Origin: Liolophura sinensis
Taxonomy: Eukaryota; Mollusca; Polyplacophora; Chitonida; Chitonidae
DNA: 64,000 nucleotides
Assembly: GCF_032854445.1 (NCBI RefSeq)
Contig: NC_088297.1
Coordinates: 12,947,335 to 13,011,334, forward strand
Direction: 5' to 3'
Below, piece by piece: positions 22,161 to 34,156 of the stretch (within the stretch, counting starts at the first letter, position 1; each line of letters begins with the position of its first letter). Under the pieces are notes generated by a model. The model searched no databases. It worked only from the letters and a program-made list of their open reading frames with translations, and was not told the DNA's origin. The translations under genes and the position numbers were made by a program.

Positions 22161-22889
22161 AAGTCAGGTTTTTAAGGATAAAGTGCATAGTTTGTCTGTA
22201 AAGCTACATATACAATGCAGGCCCCGGTTCAAGAGATGAATTCTCAAGGTTTTTTGAAGCCATCTCAGCACTTTGCAGATAATAGGTATTTTGAGTGAAG
22301 AATTCACAGAATTTTGAATTTTGTTTTATTTTATTAAGTGCATTGGGGCTTGATGATGTACATACTAGATCTTATAATCTTGAATAGATTCTCCACTATC
22401 CTGTACTTTAAGATCGTGTACACGTAGGTCTCTGTGGTATCCAGAACATTGGTCGGAAAAGTACTCTTTCTAAAAGAAAAGACAACACTAGACCAAATGT
22501 GTATACTCATCAATAAAGTATTCTGTGTAAAGTTTGAAAAGCAAATCTTTTTATTTTTGTTGATGTTGCATAAGCAAGATGTCGCAGTTGAAAGGAAGCA
22601 AAATTGCACCATTGCGAAAATCGAAAGCGCCACCATGTTATCAGGTTTAACCAGGCAGGCCCAGGTATAACCCAAGAATGCAGTTATTTGTCCATATGTG
22701 TGTTGGGTTGTGAGAAGCGACATTGTTTTTCTGATTTCCGATTGGTCCAACATGGCCTATTCCATGACCTCATAAGAATTCCAGATTAAAACTTGATTTA
22801 TAGAGTAGAGTTACATGTATGAAGTACTTCACACAAAAAAAATGGCTGTGGCAGTTAAGGTCTGCTTTCAACCCCTCTTTTGAAAGAAC
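22161..22889. other. intron, nothing recognised
   Basis: No supported exon. Open frames on both strands here lack domains and splice context. Confidence 0.45.
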
Positions 22890-23855
22890 TACATGAATGG
22901 TTGCATTATCTGTGGTCATTTCTGCATGTGTGTTTACATTATCTGTGACCATTTCTTCATGAATGTTTGCAATATCTGTGGCCATTTCTACATGTTTGTT
23001 TACATTATCTGTGGTCATTTCTACATGAATGTTTGCATTATCTATGGCCATTTCTACATGAATGTTTGCACTATCTGTGGCCATTTCTACATGTATGTTT
23101 GCATTATCTGTGGACATTTCTACTTGAATGTTTGCATTATCTGTGGCCATTTCTACATGTATGTGTACATTATCTGTGGCCATTTCTACATGAATGTTTG
23201 CATTATATTTGGCTATTTCTACATGTATGTTTACATTATCTGTGGCCATTTCTACATGAATGCCTGCATTATCTGTGACCATTTCTACATGTTTGTTTAC
23301 ATTATCTGTGGTCATTTCTACATGAATGTTTGCATTATCTGTGGCCATTTCTCCATGTATGTTCGCATTATCTGTGGCCATTTCTACATGAATGTTTGCA
23401 TTATCTCTGACCATTTCTACATGAATGTTTGCATTATCTGTGGCCATTTCTTCATGAATGTTTGCATTATCTGTGGCCATTTCTACATGAATGTTTGCAT
23501 TATTTGTGGCCATTTCTACATGAATGTTTGCATTATCTGTGGCCATTTCTACATGTTTGTTTACATTATCTGTGGCCTTTTCTACATGTTTGTTTACATT
23601 ATCTGTGGCCATTTCTACATGTATGTTTACATTATCTGTGGCCAGTTCTACATGAATGTTTGCATTATCTGTGGCCATTTCTACATGAATGTTTGCATTA
23701 TCCATGGCCAATTCTTCATGAATATTTGCATTATCTGTGGCCATTTCTACATGAATGTTTGCATTATCTGTGGCCTTTTCTACATGTATGTTCACATTAT
23801 CTGTGGCCATTTCTACATGTATGTTTGCATTATCTGTGGTCATTTCTTTTGAATA
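22890..23855. repeat. 33-bp minisatellite, about 29 copies
   Basis: Unit of 33 bp containing TGTGGCCATTTCTACATGAA and TGTTTGCATTATC. Because the unit is a multiple of three and lacks stops in several frames, long open frames exist on both strands: plus ...CIICGHFYMNV and minus ...VEMATDNANIH. I regard these as repeat artefacts, not proteins. Confidence 0.92.
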
Positions 23856-24256
23856 ATCATGGGATTGGGAGGTTTTACCATCTGGTGATGGCTCTATTAA
23901 TTGGCAGATATGTATACTAGATATACTTATGTACACCCAGTACATGTAGGTGCCTTCCTCGAGATGTTGTCTTTGTGTGGAAGAAAATGTTGCTATTGTT
24001 AGTCAATATGAAGGCAAACTGCTGCTACTGAAAAAATATAATTTTGTCAAGTGCAAAAACTTTTTATTGTTTTTTTTTTGTTCAGGGTATAATAGCCATT
24101 GTTTTTCATTGCAAGGTCATTTCAAGGTCATAACTTAACATGCATTGTTGTCTTTAGTCATGTTTAAGAAATTCCAAGAAGTCAGAAGTCAAAAGTCTTG
24201 AGCTCGGCACCTAAATATGGAGGTTTTCATCTGTTATCGTGTCTACAAAACAGAAA

Positions 24257-24291
24257 CAACTGCTACAGTTAAGACTTATTTTTGTTGTCAG
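24257..24291 (+). promoter_or_regulatory. 35-nt intron end identical to the one before module C2
   Basis: The last 35 nt before exon C1 (pyrimidine tract, acceptor, and a small stem AACTG-CTA-CAGTT) match 28967-29001 at every position, although flanking intron and exon sequences of the two copies have diverged. Confidence 0.8.
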
Positions 24292-24740
24292 CTTCGAGCC
24301 ATTCCGTTACGATGGTCACCAAGATATTGCCAGCTATTCATCGCCGCCAAGATACATTCACGATATCAAGGGAACAAGCCAACCAGAGTCGGAAGTCTAA
24401 GATATCTCGAGAGCGATTGGCTGTTATTCCTCGACAAACGCTGACAAGCATGGCAGCTGCTGTGGGAACATTTGAGCGATGGTTGTGGCAGAAATATGAT
24501 GAGGAGAAGCGAGGAATCACAGATTTACCACCTGTGGAACTAGACCAGTACCTTGCCGAGTTCTTCAAAGAGATTCGGACGCCTAGCGGGGCAGATTATA
24601 AACTGGAATCCTTTGTGAGACTGAAGAGTTACTTGGGGCGGTATCTGAAAGAGACTAAGTATCCGGAGCTACTTAGTTGCTCTCCTGTGTTTCAGACGTC
24701 CCATGAAGCATTCAGAGCCCGAAAGTATTTATTACGCTGA
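24292..24740 (+). CDS. terminal module C1: Crypton/ZMYM/QRICH1-type N-terminal domain exon
   Basis: The acceptor TTTTTGTTGTCAG precedes 24292. CT completes the G left by constant exon B as an Ala codon. It contributes 149 residues and its own stop at 24738-24740. The segment from FERWLWQKYDEEKRGITDLP through ELDQYLAEFFKEIRTPSGAD to SYLGRYLKE resembles the domain N-terminal to the tyrosine-recombinase fold in Crypton-derived proteins (ZMYM2-4, QRICH1, KIAA1958). That domain is related to the core-binding, DNA-contacting domain. No catalytic Arg/His/Tyr domain follows, so it cannot be a recombinase; DNA binding or dimerisation is inferred. An AATAAA occurs near 25236. Confidence 0.85.
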
Positions 24741-24799
24741 ATGCATGTGTATAGCACACAAACGTGTGTGTCATGGGAAAAGATTCCTGAACCTGGGCA

Positions 24800-25340
24800 G
24801 TGATGAGAGTGATAGTGATAAGGATAACGGTGACAATGATGGTGATCATGGCAGTGGTGGGGATGATGACAGTGGCGGGGATGATGGCTATGAGGACACT
24901 GATGGTGACAATGGCAGTGCTGGTGATGATGACAATGCTGGTGATAGTGACAGTGATAGTGATGATGGCAAAGATGGCAAATGATGGTGATAATGGCAGT
25001 GATGGTGATGATGGCAAAGAGGGCAGTGATGATGGTAGTGGTGTGATGATGATGACAACCACGGTGATAATGGCAGTGATGAAGGTGATGGCAAAGATGA
25101 TGATGATAACCAGTGGTGGTGATGATGGCTATGATGACAGTGCTGGTGATAATAACAGTAATGGAATTGATGGCCATGATGACAATGATGGTGATAATGG
25201 CAGTCGTGGTGATGATGGCAAAGATGACAATGATAGAAATAAAATGGTGATATTGATGGTGGTAATGGCAGTGCTGATGATATTGATGGTAATGGTGCTG
25301 ATGACAGTGATTCCAGCAATTGAAAAGGCATTGAATGGCA
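24800..25340. repeat. GATGGTGAT-rich low-complexity repeat
   Basis: Degenerate GAT/GGT triplet-rich sequence directly after the module C1 stop. Similar material follows module C2 at 29520-29835, which indicates it was duplicated along with the exon. Confidence 0.85.
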
Positions 25341-25384
25341 GGAGTGTTGAAAGTAATGTGTACCCATCGCTGATGCCTTAATAT

Positions 25385-26915
25385 GGCACAGTAAACTCTT
25401 TGTACTCATGACTGATGCCACAGTCAGGCACAGTAAACTCTGTATGAACATGGTTGATGCCACAGTCAGGCACAGTAAACTCTGTGTAAACATGGTTGAT
25501 GCAACAGTCAGGCACAGTAAACTCTGTGTGAACATGGTTGATGCCACAGTCAGGCACAGTAAACTCTGTGTGAACATGGTTGATGCCACAGTCATGCACA
25601 GTAAACTCTGTGTGAACATGGTTGATGCCACAGTCAGGCACAGTAAACTCTGTGTAAACATGGTTGATGCCACAGTCATGCACAGTAAACTCTGTGTGAA
25701 CATGGTTGATGCCACAGTCAGGCACAGTAAACTCTGTGTGAACATGGTTGATGCCACAGTCAGGAACAGTAAACTCTGTGTGAACATGGTTGATGCCACA
25801 GTCAGGAACAGTAAACTCTGTGTGAACATGGTTGATGCCACAGTCAGGCACAGTAAATTCTGTGTGAACATGGTTGATGCCACAGTCATGCACAGTAAAC
25901 TCTGTGTGAACACGGTTGATGCCACAGTCATGCTCAGTAAACTCTGTGTGAACATGGTTGATGCCACAGTCAGGCAAAGTAAACTCTGTGTGAACATGGT
26001 TGATGCCACAGTCAGGCACAGTAAACTCTGTGTGAACACGGTTGATGCCACAGTCATGCACAGTAAACTCTGTGTGAACATGGTTGATGCCACAGTCAGG
26101 CACAGTAAACTCTGTGTAAACATGGTTGATACCACAGTAATGCACGGTAAACTCTGTGTGAACATGGTTGATGCCACAGTCAGGCACAGTAAACTCTGTG
26201 TGAACATGGTTGATGCCACAGTCATGCACAGTAAACTCTGTGTAAACATGGTTGATGCCACAGTCAGGCACAGTGAACTCTGTGTAAACATGGTTGATGC
26301 CACAGTCATGCACAGTAAACTCTGTGTGAACATGGTTGATGCCACAGTCATGCACAGTAAACTCTGTGTGAACATGGTTGATGCCACAGTCATGCACAGT
26401 AAACTCTGTGTGAACATGGTTGATGCCACAGTCAGGCACAGTAAACTCTGTGTGAACACGGTTGATGCCACAGTCAGGCACAGTAAACTCTGTGTGAACA
26501 TGGTTGATGCCACAGTCAGGCACAGTAAACTCTGTGTGAACATGGTTGATGCCACAGTCAGGCACAGTAAACTCTGTGTGAACATGGTTGATGCCACAGT
26601 CAGGCACAGTAAACTCTGTCTGAACATGGTTGATGCCACAGTCAGGCACAGTAAACTCTGTAAACATGGTTGATGCCACAGTCATGCACAGTAAACTCTG
26701 TGTGAACATGGTTGATGCCACAGTCAGGCACAGTAAACTCTGTGTAAACATGGTTGATGCCACAGTCGGGCACAGTAAACTCTCTGTACCCATGGATGAT
26801 GCCACGGTAGGGCGCAGTAAACTCTTTGTACACATGGTTGATGCCACAGTCAGGCACAGTAAACTCTCTGTGATCATGGCTGATGTCACACTCAGGCACA
26901 GTAAACTCAGGCCTT
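25385..26915. repeat. 42-bp minisatellite, about 36 copies
   Basis: Unit of 42 bp containing CACAGTAAACTCTGTGTGAA and CATGGTTGATGCCACAGTCA. The unit length is a multiple of three, so long frames stay open on both strands (for example minus FTVPDCGINHVHTE and STMFTQSLLCLTVA in another frame). I see no splice context or domain, so these are not called as genes. Confidence 0.93.
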
Positions 26916-27054
26916 GAATTAAATCTACTGAAGCAACTTAAGCTACTCTTTTTGAAGACATTTGTTTTCTAACATCTTTGGAATGGCCTAAAGCACTGCT
27001 GTGTACATGTACATGCGCAAGACTGAAAATTCCACTAATTAAGGTCATTGTCAC

Positions 27055-27168
27055 ATGGCTTCACACTTGTTACATGGCTTCACACTTGTTACATGGCTTC
27101 ACACTTGTTACATGGCTTCACACTTGTTACATGGCTTCAAACTTGTTACATGGCTTCAAACTTCTATA
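27055..27168. repeat. 19-bp tandem repeat, six copies
   Basis: Unit CACTTGTTACATGGCTTCA, nearly perfect over six copies. Confidence 0.9.
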
Positions 27169-27169
27169 A

Positions 27170-28960
27170 GTGTAGCATACTTGGTCCAAATACATGTAGC
27201 TGAGAAAGCCTTGGAAAAGCATTGAAATTTGAAATCTTTAAAGTGTACGAACTGTGTAATTAGTCATGCATGAGTACATTGTATTTATTATTTGTGATGT
27301 CTTTAGCATCAAATGTATGCTCAGGCAACAGTTGCTCCATTCAGAACAAGATTATGATTGATGTTTAATATGCTACATATTAATACATATTGTAAAAGAT
27401 TTCTAAACATTTCCCTTTTGAAAGCCTAAAACACTTCATGTGCATGTACGTTACACTGCCTGTCCATGCGAACCTTGAACTCTGGTTTTCTTCATTCGAT
27501 CACTCAACATTTCGGCGAAATGTTGTTTATTTGGTGAAAATCCACCCATAAACAATGCACCTGCATGCAGTTACTGTCAAATTGAGTCGTCTTTTTCTAC
27601 TTTGAATGCACTGTTTATTCTCAAGTCATGTTGCCTACTTGTACATGCACATGTCCATATTGCATGTACTGCAAGATGAGGGACATTATAAGGCCATTAT
27701 TAGTGGAGATGCCCAAAAAAGTCACCTAGTGTATCATGTTGATTGAGTGATTGTTGGTTCTTTAGGCTGTCCTCATGTCCTCAAGAATTTCGGAGGTTGA
27801 TGGGCGGGGAAAACATAGATAGATTAATTAATTTATTGGAAACTGTGGTGCATTATTTGCAAGGAATTCAATTTTGTTGTCAGTTTTGTCGTTATTGTAA
27901 TTTTCTGAAGAATGCAAACTAAGTATTGCTTCTATAACTGTTACATTCTAATTTAACAGATACATTTACCTTACCAATACTTGTATATGATCTAAAATTT
28001 CTCCCCTGACTGTTACAAAGTTCCTCATTTTGTCTGATTCTAAGGTTCTGTTGATCTTACAAAGATGTTTTTGAGTGTTGTTTGGAAGGTATGATGGTAT
28101 CCTATTGGGAAATTGTAGGCTTCCACATCAAAAGTAATACATTGAGCTTTAGTGCATTTGTTTACCTGTACAAATGCAGTTTTTTGGGGGCAAAATATTT
28201 GAATTAAAGACTGTAATAAATTAAGGTGCAAGGAACCATATGATAAAATGGTGGCCATTGTATGATGACTGTTAATGAAGATACCAGCCAGTATAAAGGT
28301 GCCCAGTGTATTAGAATTACATGTCAGATTTTCATTATTTTGATGTACTGTTTTTCACCATAAGTTTGGTATGTAAAGAAGAAAGACACACTTTCATAAT
28401 CATTTATAGGCCTTAAAATGATACGTGTGATTCCATAGCCTAAAGTAATTAATCACATTTCACAAAAATAACTCTAAAATGACTCCATAAGGAGGATAAA
28501 TTAGTCAAAATCAAGCAAAATGTGTCACTTTACAAAATTTTGAACTTTAGGTGAAATAGCGTGTTTCATTACCTGGAAACTCATTTTGTTGTTTCTTCTT
28601 CATTGTAATACATGTAAAGATAGATCCATGTATATAGTTATTGGAAACCATGTGGAATTATATACAGAGAATTCAGTGTTTTTACCACTGCCATTTATAT
28701 TATTCTGATTTTCAGAAGAAGGCACACTGTTACAGTTGTCAGTTTCTAATTTGAAAATATACTCACGTTATCAGTCGTTTTCAGTTGGTTAGTTTGTTTG
28801 CTGAGGTAGTACTGAACATAGCCTTTTATACATTTCATGGTCAGTACATTTCATGCAGTGTTTTCTACATTCTGTTTGCAAATTTTAAGCAGTATACAAA
28901 TCAAACATTAAAACCATAAATGTGACAGTTTTTATCTATTATCATCTCGACTTTGGACAA
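27170..28960 (+). other. intron, nothing recognised
   Basis: AT-rich sequence between the 19-bp repeat and module C2. No supported exon. Confidence 0.5.
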
Positions 28961-29001
28961 AGGAAGCAACTGCTACAGTTAAGACTTATTTTTGTTGTCA
29001 G

Positions 29002-29462
29002 TTACGAGCCAATCAGTAACCATGGTGACCACAACGCCTCCAGATAATGGTCATCGCCATGTTGGATTCACTTACGGCTCCATCAAGTCTAGAGAAGAAG
29101 CCAACCGAAGTCGTAAGTCCAAGATATCTCAGGATCGACTGGCTGTAATTCCCAGACAAACTGTAACAAGCATGGCCGCAGCTGCGGGGACATTTGAGCG
29201 ATGGTTGTGGCAGAAATATGACGAGGAGAAGCGAGGGATCATAGATATACCACCCGTGGAGCTAGACCAGTACCTTGCCGAGTTCTTTAAGGAGATTCGG
29301 ACGCCGAGTGGAGCGGACTACAAACCAGAATCGTTTGTGGGACTAAAGTGCTACTTGGGGCGGTACTTGAAGGAAACTAACTATCCGGAGTTACTGAGTT
29401 ACTCGCCCATGTTTCAGAAGGCTCGGAATGCGTTTAGAGATCGCAAATTATTGTTCCGTTGA
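29002..29462 (+). CDS. terminal module C2: Crypton/ZMYM/QRICH1-type N-terminal domain exon
   Basis: Same design as C1: acceptor TTTTTGTTGTCAG, first two bases TT completing a Val codon after the constant G, 153 residues, stop at 29460-29462. The domain core is almost the same as in C1 (FERWLWQKYDEEKRGI, ELDQYLAEFFKEIRTPSGAD, CYLGRYLKETNYPELLS). Third positions have changed more than encoded residues, consistent with purifying selection. The N-terminal leader differs, with an insertion rich in Gly, His and Ser. It is clearly a tandem duplicate of C1 including upstream intron end and downstream GAT-rich tract. An AATAAA follows near 29893. Confidence 0.85.
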
Positions 29463-29519
29463 ATTCATTATAAAGAGCTCATCAACAGAGGGGTTTGTGA
29501 CAAAGTCATGAGGAAGGAT

Positions 29520-29835
29520 TCGTGGACAGTTGCAATAATGGTGATAACAACAGTGATGGCAGTTGTGACAACGATTTCAGTGACCATAATGATGACAAAT
29601 GTGACAATGGCTGCAATGATGAGAAATGTCACGGTGACTGCAATGTCACAATGACTGCAATGATGAGACATGTGACAGTGACTGCAATGATGAGAAATGA
29701 GACAGTGACTGCAGTGATGATAAACATGGCAATGATTTCAATGATGTCAAATGTGAAACTGATTGTAATCATGACAAAGGCGGCAATGATTGCACTGATG
29801 ATAAAGATGACAGTTAGGTGACAATGATTGCAATG
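29520..29835. repeat. GAT/TGACAA-rich low-complexity repeat after module C2
   Basis: Counterpart of the tract after C1, with the same short preamble between stop codon and repeat (a block like GGAAGGATTC versus AAAAGATTCC). Confidence 0.75.
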
Positions 29836-32540
29836 TTGACAAATGTGGCGATATTCCCAGGGTTTTACCCAGAGTGTCTCATTGACTGAATGAATAAACC
29901 GTAATAATCACATCATAAGAAGGAGTGGATGAAAGCATTTATACATGTGTATGTAAAGGGATATTGAATACATGTTCAATCCTGAGAAAGAACAGGCCAG
30001 TGCATTTGAACTAACATATACATGTTGTAATAGCTGACAACAGAAAGACGCTCAACTGAGGTCAGAGTTCACATGTCTTTGTGTGAAAACGGCAGGTACA
30101 TGTACCTACAGCTGTACATGTATGTTAACAAGAAGAAAATGGTCAAAAATAGGTTGATATTTGGCCTCCTAAAAATTTGAGGGGTTTCCCTTTGTCGCAT
30201 AGGTTCCAGAGGAGCCTTATCGGGTATCAAATAAATCACTGGCACCAAAAAATTAAAACTTAATATTTCAACCCCTGAAAGCTGTTTCTTATCATACTCC
30301 TACAGAATATTGTAAAAAGGCAACTTTACACATACCTCTCACATTTTTAAAATGAAAAATCAATTTTCTCACAGTCAACATGTTAGATCTCAGAACTTTG
30401 GTTTTTCATGTAGATGCATCGCACGTTGGTGGACAAATGAGACTTTCGTGGACAGAGGCTGTATGCATCAAGTTGAGATTGGTTGTTGATATTAAGACAC
30501 TTCCGCTGTTTACGCAGCAAACTGTTGTTCAAGTCCCAGATCCTTAGGTCCCTTTGTATATATCTGCACAGGTAATTTGTGGTTATTTATTTTTTTTTAA
30601 AGTTTGTATTAGCTGTCAAAGAATTATTTAGACGTACAAGAACAAATTTGTAAGTTGTGTTCAGCATGTTGTGATGAATATACAGTAAACGTGGTACAAT
30701 GCATTCTTGAGCATTAGACCAACAGTAATCAAGTGGAGGTACAAATACTGTCACGTACGTCACGTAAGTTTGGTATGGGAAGTGTACCTTCAGAAGCACA
30801 TGTATGCCTTGGAATGCCTTGGAATGATGTTTGATGCCCACATCAAACTCCACCAAAAAAAAAACTCTTCAACTGGAGGAATCAATCAGAATCAAGCAAA
30901 ATGTGTCATCTGAAAAATGTTAATCTTTAGATGATTTACAGCACCTACAGGGGCAATACCACAGTTTGGGAAGAAAAAATCTGCTATTGCTAGTCAGACG
31001 AAATTTTCTTTTTTTAGTCACAAGAAAGTTTTAAAATGGTTATAAAGTTTGTCAGGATTTATAATGTTGGTCGCCTTATGATTCCTCATTACGTAGTGAA
31101 AGTTAATGAGCTGTTGTCGTACATTGACGTAAAATCATTAGATGACCCTCCCGAAACATAATATAAACATAATTTTATCAGAATTTCTCATTTCTATATT
31201 TGTTTGCATAATGTGTAAGATACTGAGCAATGTGTCTGCATGTCGAAAAGCAAAGACCAACAGTTACGCTTTGTGTAAGAATGACTCAAAGTCTCACCCG
31301 TTAGGATTCGGCCATAGGGGTACCAGAACTGTTTTTTTTTTTTTTTGTCTCGAGTTGTCTCACACTCAGGTATAGCCTCTTTGACCATGTTAAATTCTAC
31401 TGTATTATGTTGACTGTTAAACAGCTAATGTTCGTAGACACACAGTTTTGATAGTGTTACTGTATTTGTTTACCATGACTGTAAGTAAGTTTGTGCGTGT
31501 ACACAAAAGTACACTTAGTCATTTGTTGTGTTTTCGTTGCACATGTATCCATAGGCAGATATATTGAACCAGCTGTAAATGTATGTTACATGAGTATAAT
31601 GTTTGTGAACTTTGTGTTAATGGCCTGTGCGTACATACCCCTATGTAGGTTTAAAACGGCCCTGTCCCCGCACTTTCCTTTTTTTTGTCTGGCACACTGG
31701 AAATTTCCACCGTGCACCCCTTTTTCGAGTAGTATGCCTTTCCTCCTTACCCCTTTGGATTTCTAGCGAAGGGTCTGACAAATGTTACATTTACATGTAT
31801 CATGTCTGCTACATACCTGTTTTATATGTATAAGAGACCTTTTTGCGTTTCTGACGCCTCAAGTACTACCTTTTTATTAGACGGGTTTTATGTTTAGTCC
31901 ATATATGTATTGATTTCAGTGTTGTTGATCGGTTTTTATTTTCATGACAACCATTAGGTATTCGTACGTATCAGTACTGGTCTGTCTGCCGATTTGTACA
32001 CATTGGGTGTACATATATGTTTATACATATATTCAGCTCAACACATCTGGATACGTACAACTATATATTATGTGCCGGGCTGCGGAACAAGGAAATGGGG
32101 TGTGGGTTGGCACGTTTCCAGTCTCAACCATTTTTGTTTTAGAGAAGCTTTTTCTAAACAGTCCATGACTTTATGTAATACTGTGCCCTTTCACTTGTTT
32201 CCGCTGCTCACGATATACATCTATAACTTGATCTGATAAAAGATTATGATAATTAAGTCACAGCCGTTGATCACAAACATTAAGTGAATAATTTTTATGT
32301 TATAGTATACATAATGTTGGTTTTATTTTATCATTTTTTTCTGGAAGGCCTGGACTGGCCACTGGGCATTTTGTGTCAGTGTCACACTTTGCATTATACC
32401 GTACACTTCTATGCGGTCATTTTTCTGGTCGTGTGAACGGAACCGTGGTCCAGACAGAAAACTTCATTCCTTCAGAATGTGACAGTGGATTTCTGAATTC
32501 GTTTGTTTAGGTTTTTCCTTTTTACTGGACAATGAAATAG
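29836..32540 (+). other. intron, nothing recognised
   Basis: AT-rich with poly-T runs (for example 31330-31345). No exon or named repeat seen. Confidence 0.45.
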
Positions 32541-32568
32541 CCATTGATGAAATCAAAAAGGATCGGCT

Positions 32569-33693
32569 GTGGAATTGAGGCCATTTCTGGAGTCTTTTCG
32601 TACACATTGTCTTGCTATAGCCCCTCGCCAAAGGCAGTCTATCGATGAGATGATGGTCCCATATAAGGGTAAATTTGGTGGGATAAGGCAATACATAAAA
32701 GGGAAGCCACATCCGTGGGGATTCAAGGTGTGGGCCCGTTGCTGTGTTACTGGTCTTCTGCATGACTTTGACGTATACCAGGGGAAAGGCGGTAACAATG
32801 CAAAAGAGAAAACTCAGCTTGGAATTGGGGGTGACGTCGTGATGAAGTTGTGCGAACCGCTCCCGGAGAAAGTAAACTTTCTGATTTTTGCAGACAACTT
32901 CTTCACATCCATGCCCCTCGTTGACAGATTATTAGCGAAGGGAATTTACTACACAGGAACAGTGCGAAAAAACCGCTTGTCTAAATGCGAGTTAGCGACG
33001 GACAAAGTACTCGCCAAGAAAGGCCGTGGATCATATGACTATCGCGTGGAGTCCAACACCAACACGGTTTGTCTGAAATGGCAAGACACGAAGGCAGTCA
33101 GTGTCATGTCAACATATGCAGGACCAGAGCCTATGAGAAAAGCTCGGCGGCGGGACAAGTCCAAAGAAGAGTACGCGGATATCGATCAACCAAACGTCAT
33201 CAATGAATACAATACTTCCATGGGAGGAGTTGACATGCTGGATGCACACCTCGCCCGCTGTAAATTCACCATCAGGACCCGCCGATGGTATATGTTACTG
33301 TTCTGGCATTTCGTGTCCGTTTCAGTCATCAACGCATGGCTTCTTTACCAACGTGAATGTGAGAGAGAGGGAATCACCGGTTCGAAGGTCCTCAAACTGC
33401 GCAGTTTCCAAGGTCTGGTAGCCAAAGGCTTGATAGAAGTTGGGACAAGAAAGCGGGGTAGACCATCTCTACAGGACGACACCACCTCTCCCCAACCACC
33501 AAGGTTTGTTCGAATCTATCATAGCCAGGACGCTGGCCTCGACCAGTTCGCTCATTGGCCTGTGAAGGAGGAACACCGCCGCCGATGTGCTGTCTGTAAG
33601 GATGTCAAAACTGAAATGCACTGTGAAAAATGTGAGGTTCCTCTCTGTATCAACAAGAAACGAAACTGCTTCAAAGACTACCATAATGCCTAG
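32569..33693 (+). pseudogene. piggyBac-family transposase fragment (PGBD-like), 5' truncated
   Basis: Open frame of 374 residues against about 550-600 for complete family members. It keeps the catalytic core with the three Asp positions: SIDEMMVPYKGK (Asp26), IFADNFFTS (Asp109) and GGVDMLD (about residue 222). It also keeps the C-terminal cysteine-rich domain (CAVCKDVKTEMHCEKCEVPL) that binds the transposon ends in this family. The N-terminal third is missing. Just upstream (32540-32565) homology continues in another frame, so a frameshift separates it. There is no start in good context, so it is an inactive copy or a source of a truncated protein. It lies in the same orientation as the host gene, between modules C2 and C3. 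Confidence 0.9.
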
Positions 33694-34104
33694 CTCTTGC
33701 ATACATTTCCTGCCTTCTTATCATGAGTGACTTGATGGTAAATACTGACTGTTGGTTTAGAACTGTTGTAATTCTGACTTGTCAAAATGTGTTTCTACAA
33801 TAAGCGATAGGGCTTACCTCTGCTGTCTATTATTCAAATGTTGCCTATGTGACCTTCCAAGTGTGTACCAGACAAGCTGAAAGCAGCATATCTTTATTTG
33901 TGTTTGTTTAAAGTGAGTTGTCAATGCAGTTAAGTTTGCAGTTGTTTGCACGGAGTGTTGCCGTAGTTACAATGTTAAAAAAATGTAACCTGAAAACTGA
34001 ATGGGTCACATTTGACCCTTATCCAAAATTAGAGATTAAAGGGATTAAATTTGAAATAAAGTTTGTTTTGGTGTTCATTGAGCCAGTAGCAACTATTTAA
34101 TCCA

Positions 34105-34156
34105 CAATTCATATTTTATTTAACAAGAAAAAGGCTATTGGGTTCTCCAGGGTTAA
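34105..34156 (+). mobile_element. 3' end of the piggyBac element with TTAA target site
   Basis: The sequence GGGTTCTCCAGGG followed by TTAA (34153-34156) is a typical piggyBac terminus; upstream a GGGTCACATTTGACCC subterminal palindrome (33994-34019 region) fits as well. No matching left end was found, in line with 5' loss. Confidence 0.7.

Noticed and set aside
22770..23945. 391-codon minus-strand and 319-codon plus-strand open frames
   Set aside because: Both lie on the 33-bp minisatellite. The unit is a multiple of three, so frames stay open on both strands without implying a protein. No splice context or domain.
24888..26889. Open frames of 583, 503 and 421 codons
   Set aside because: They overlap each other on both strands of the 42-bp minisatellite and the GAT-rich tract. 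Treated as repeat artefacts.
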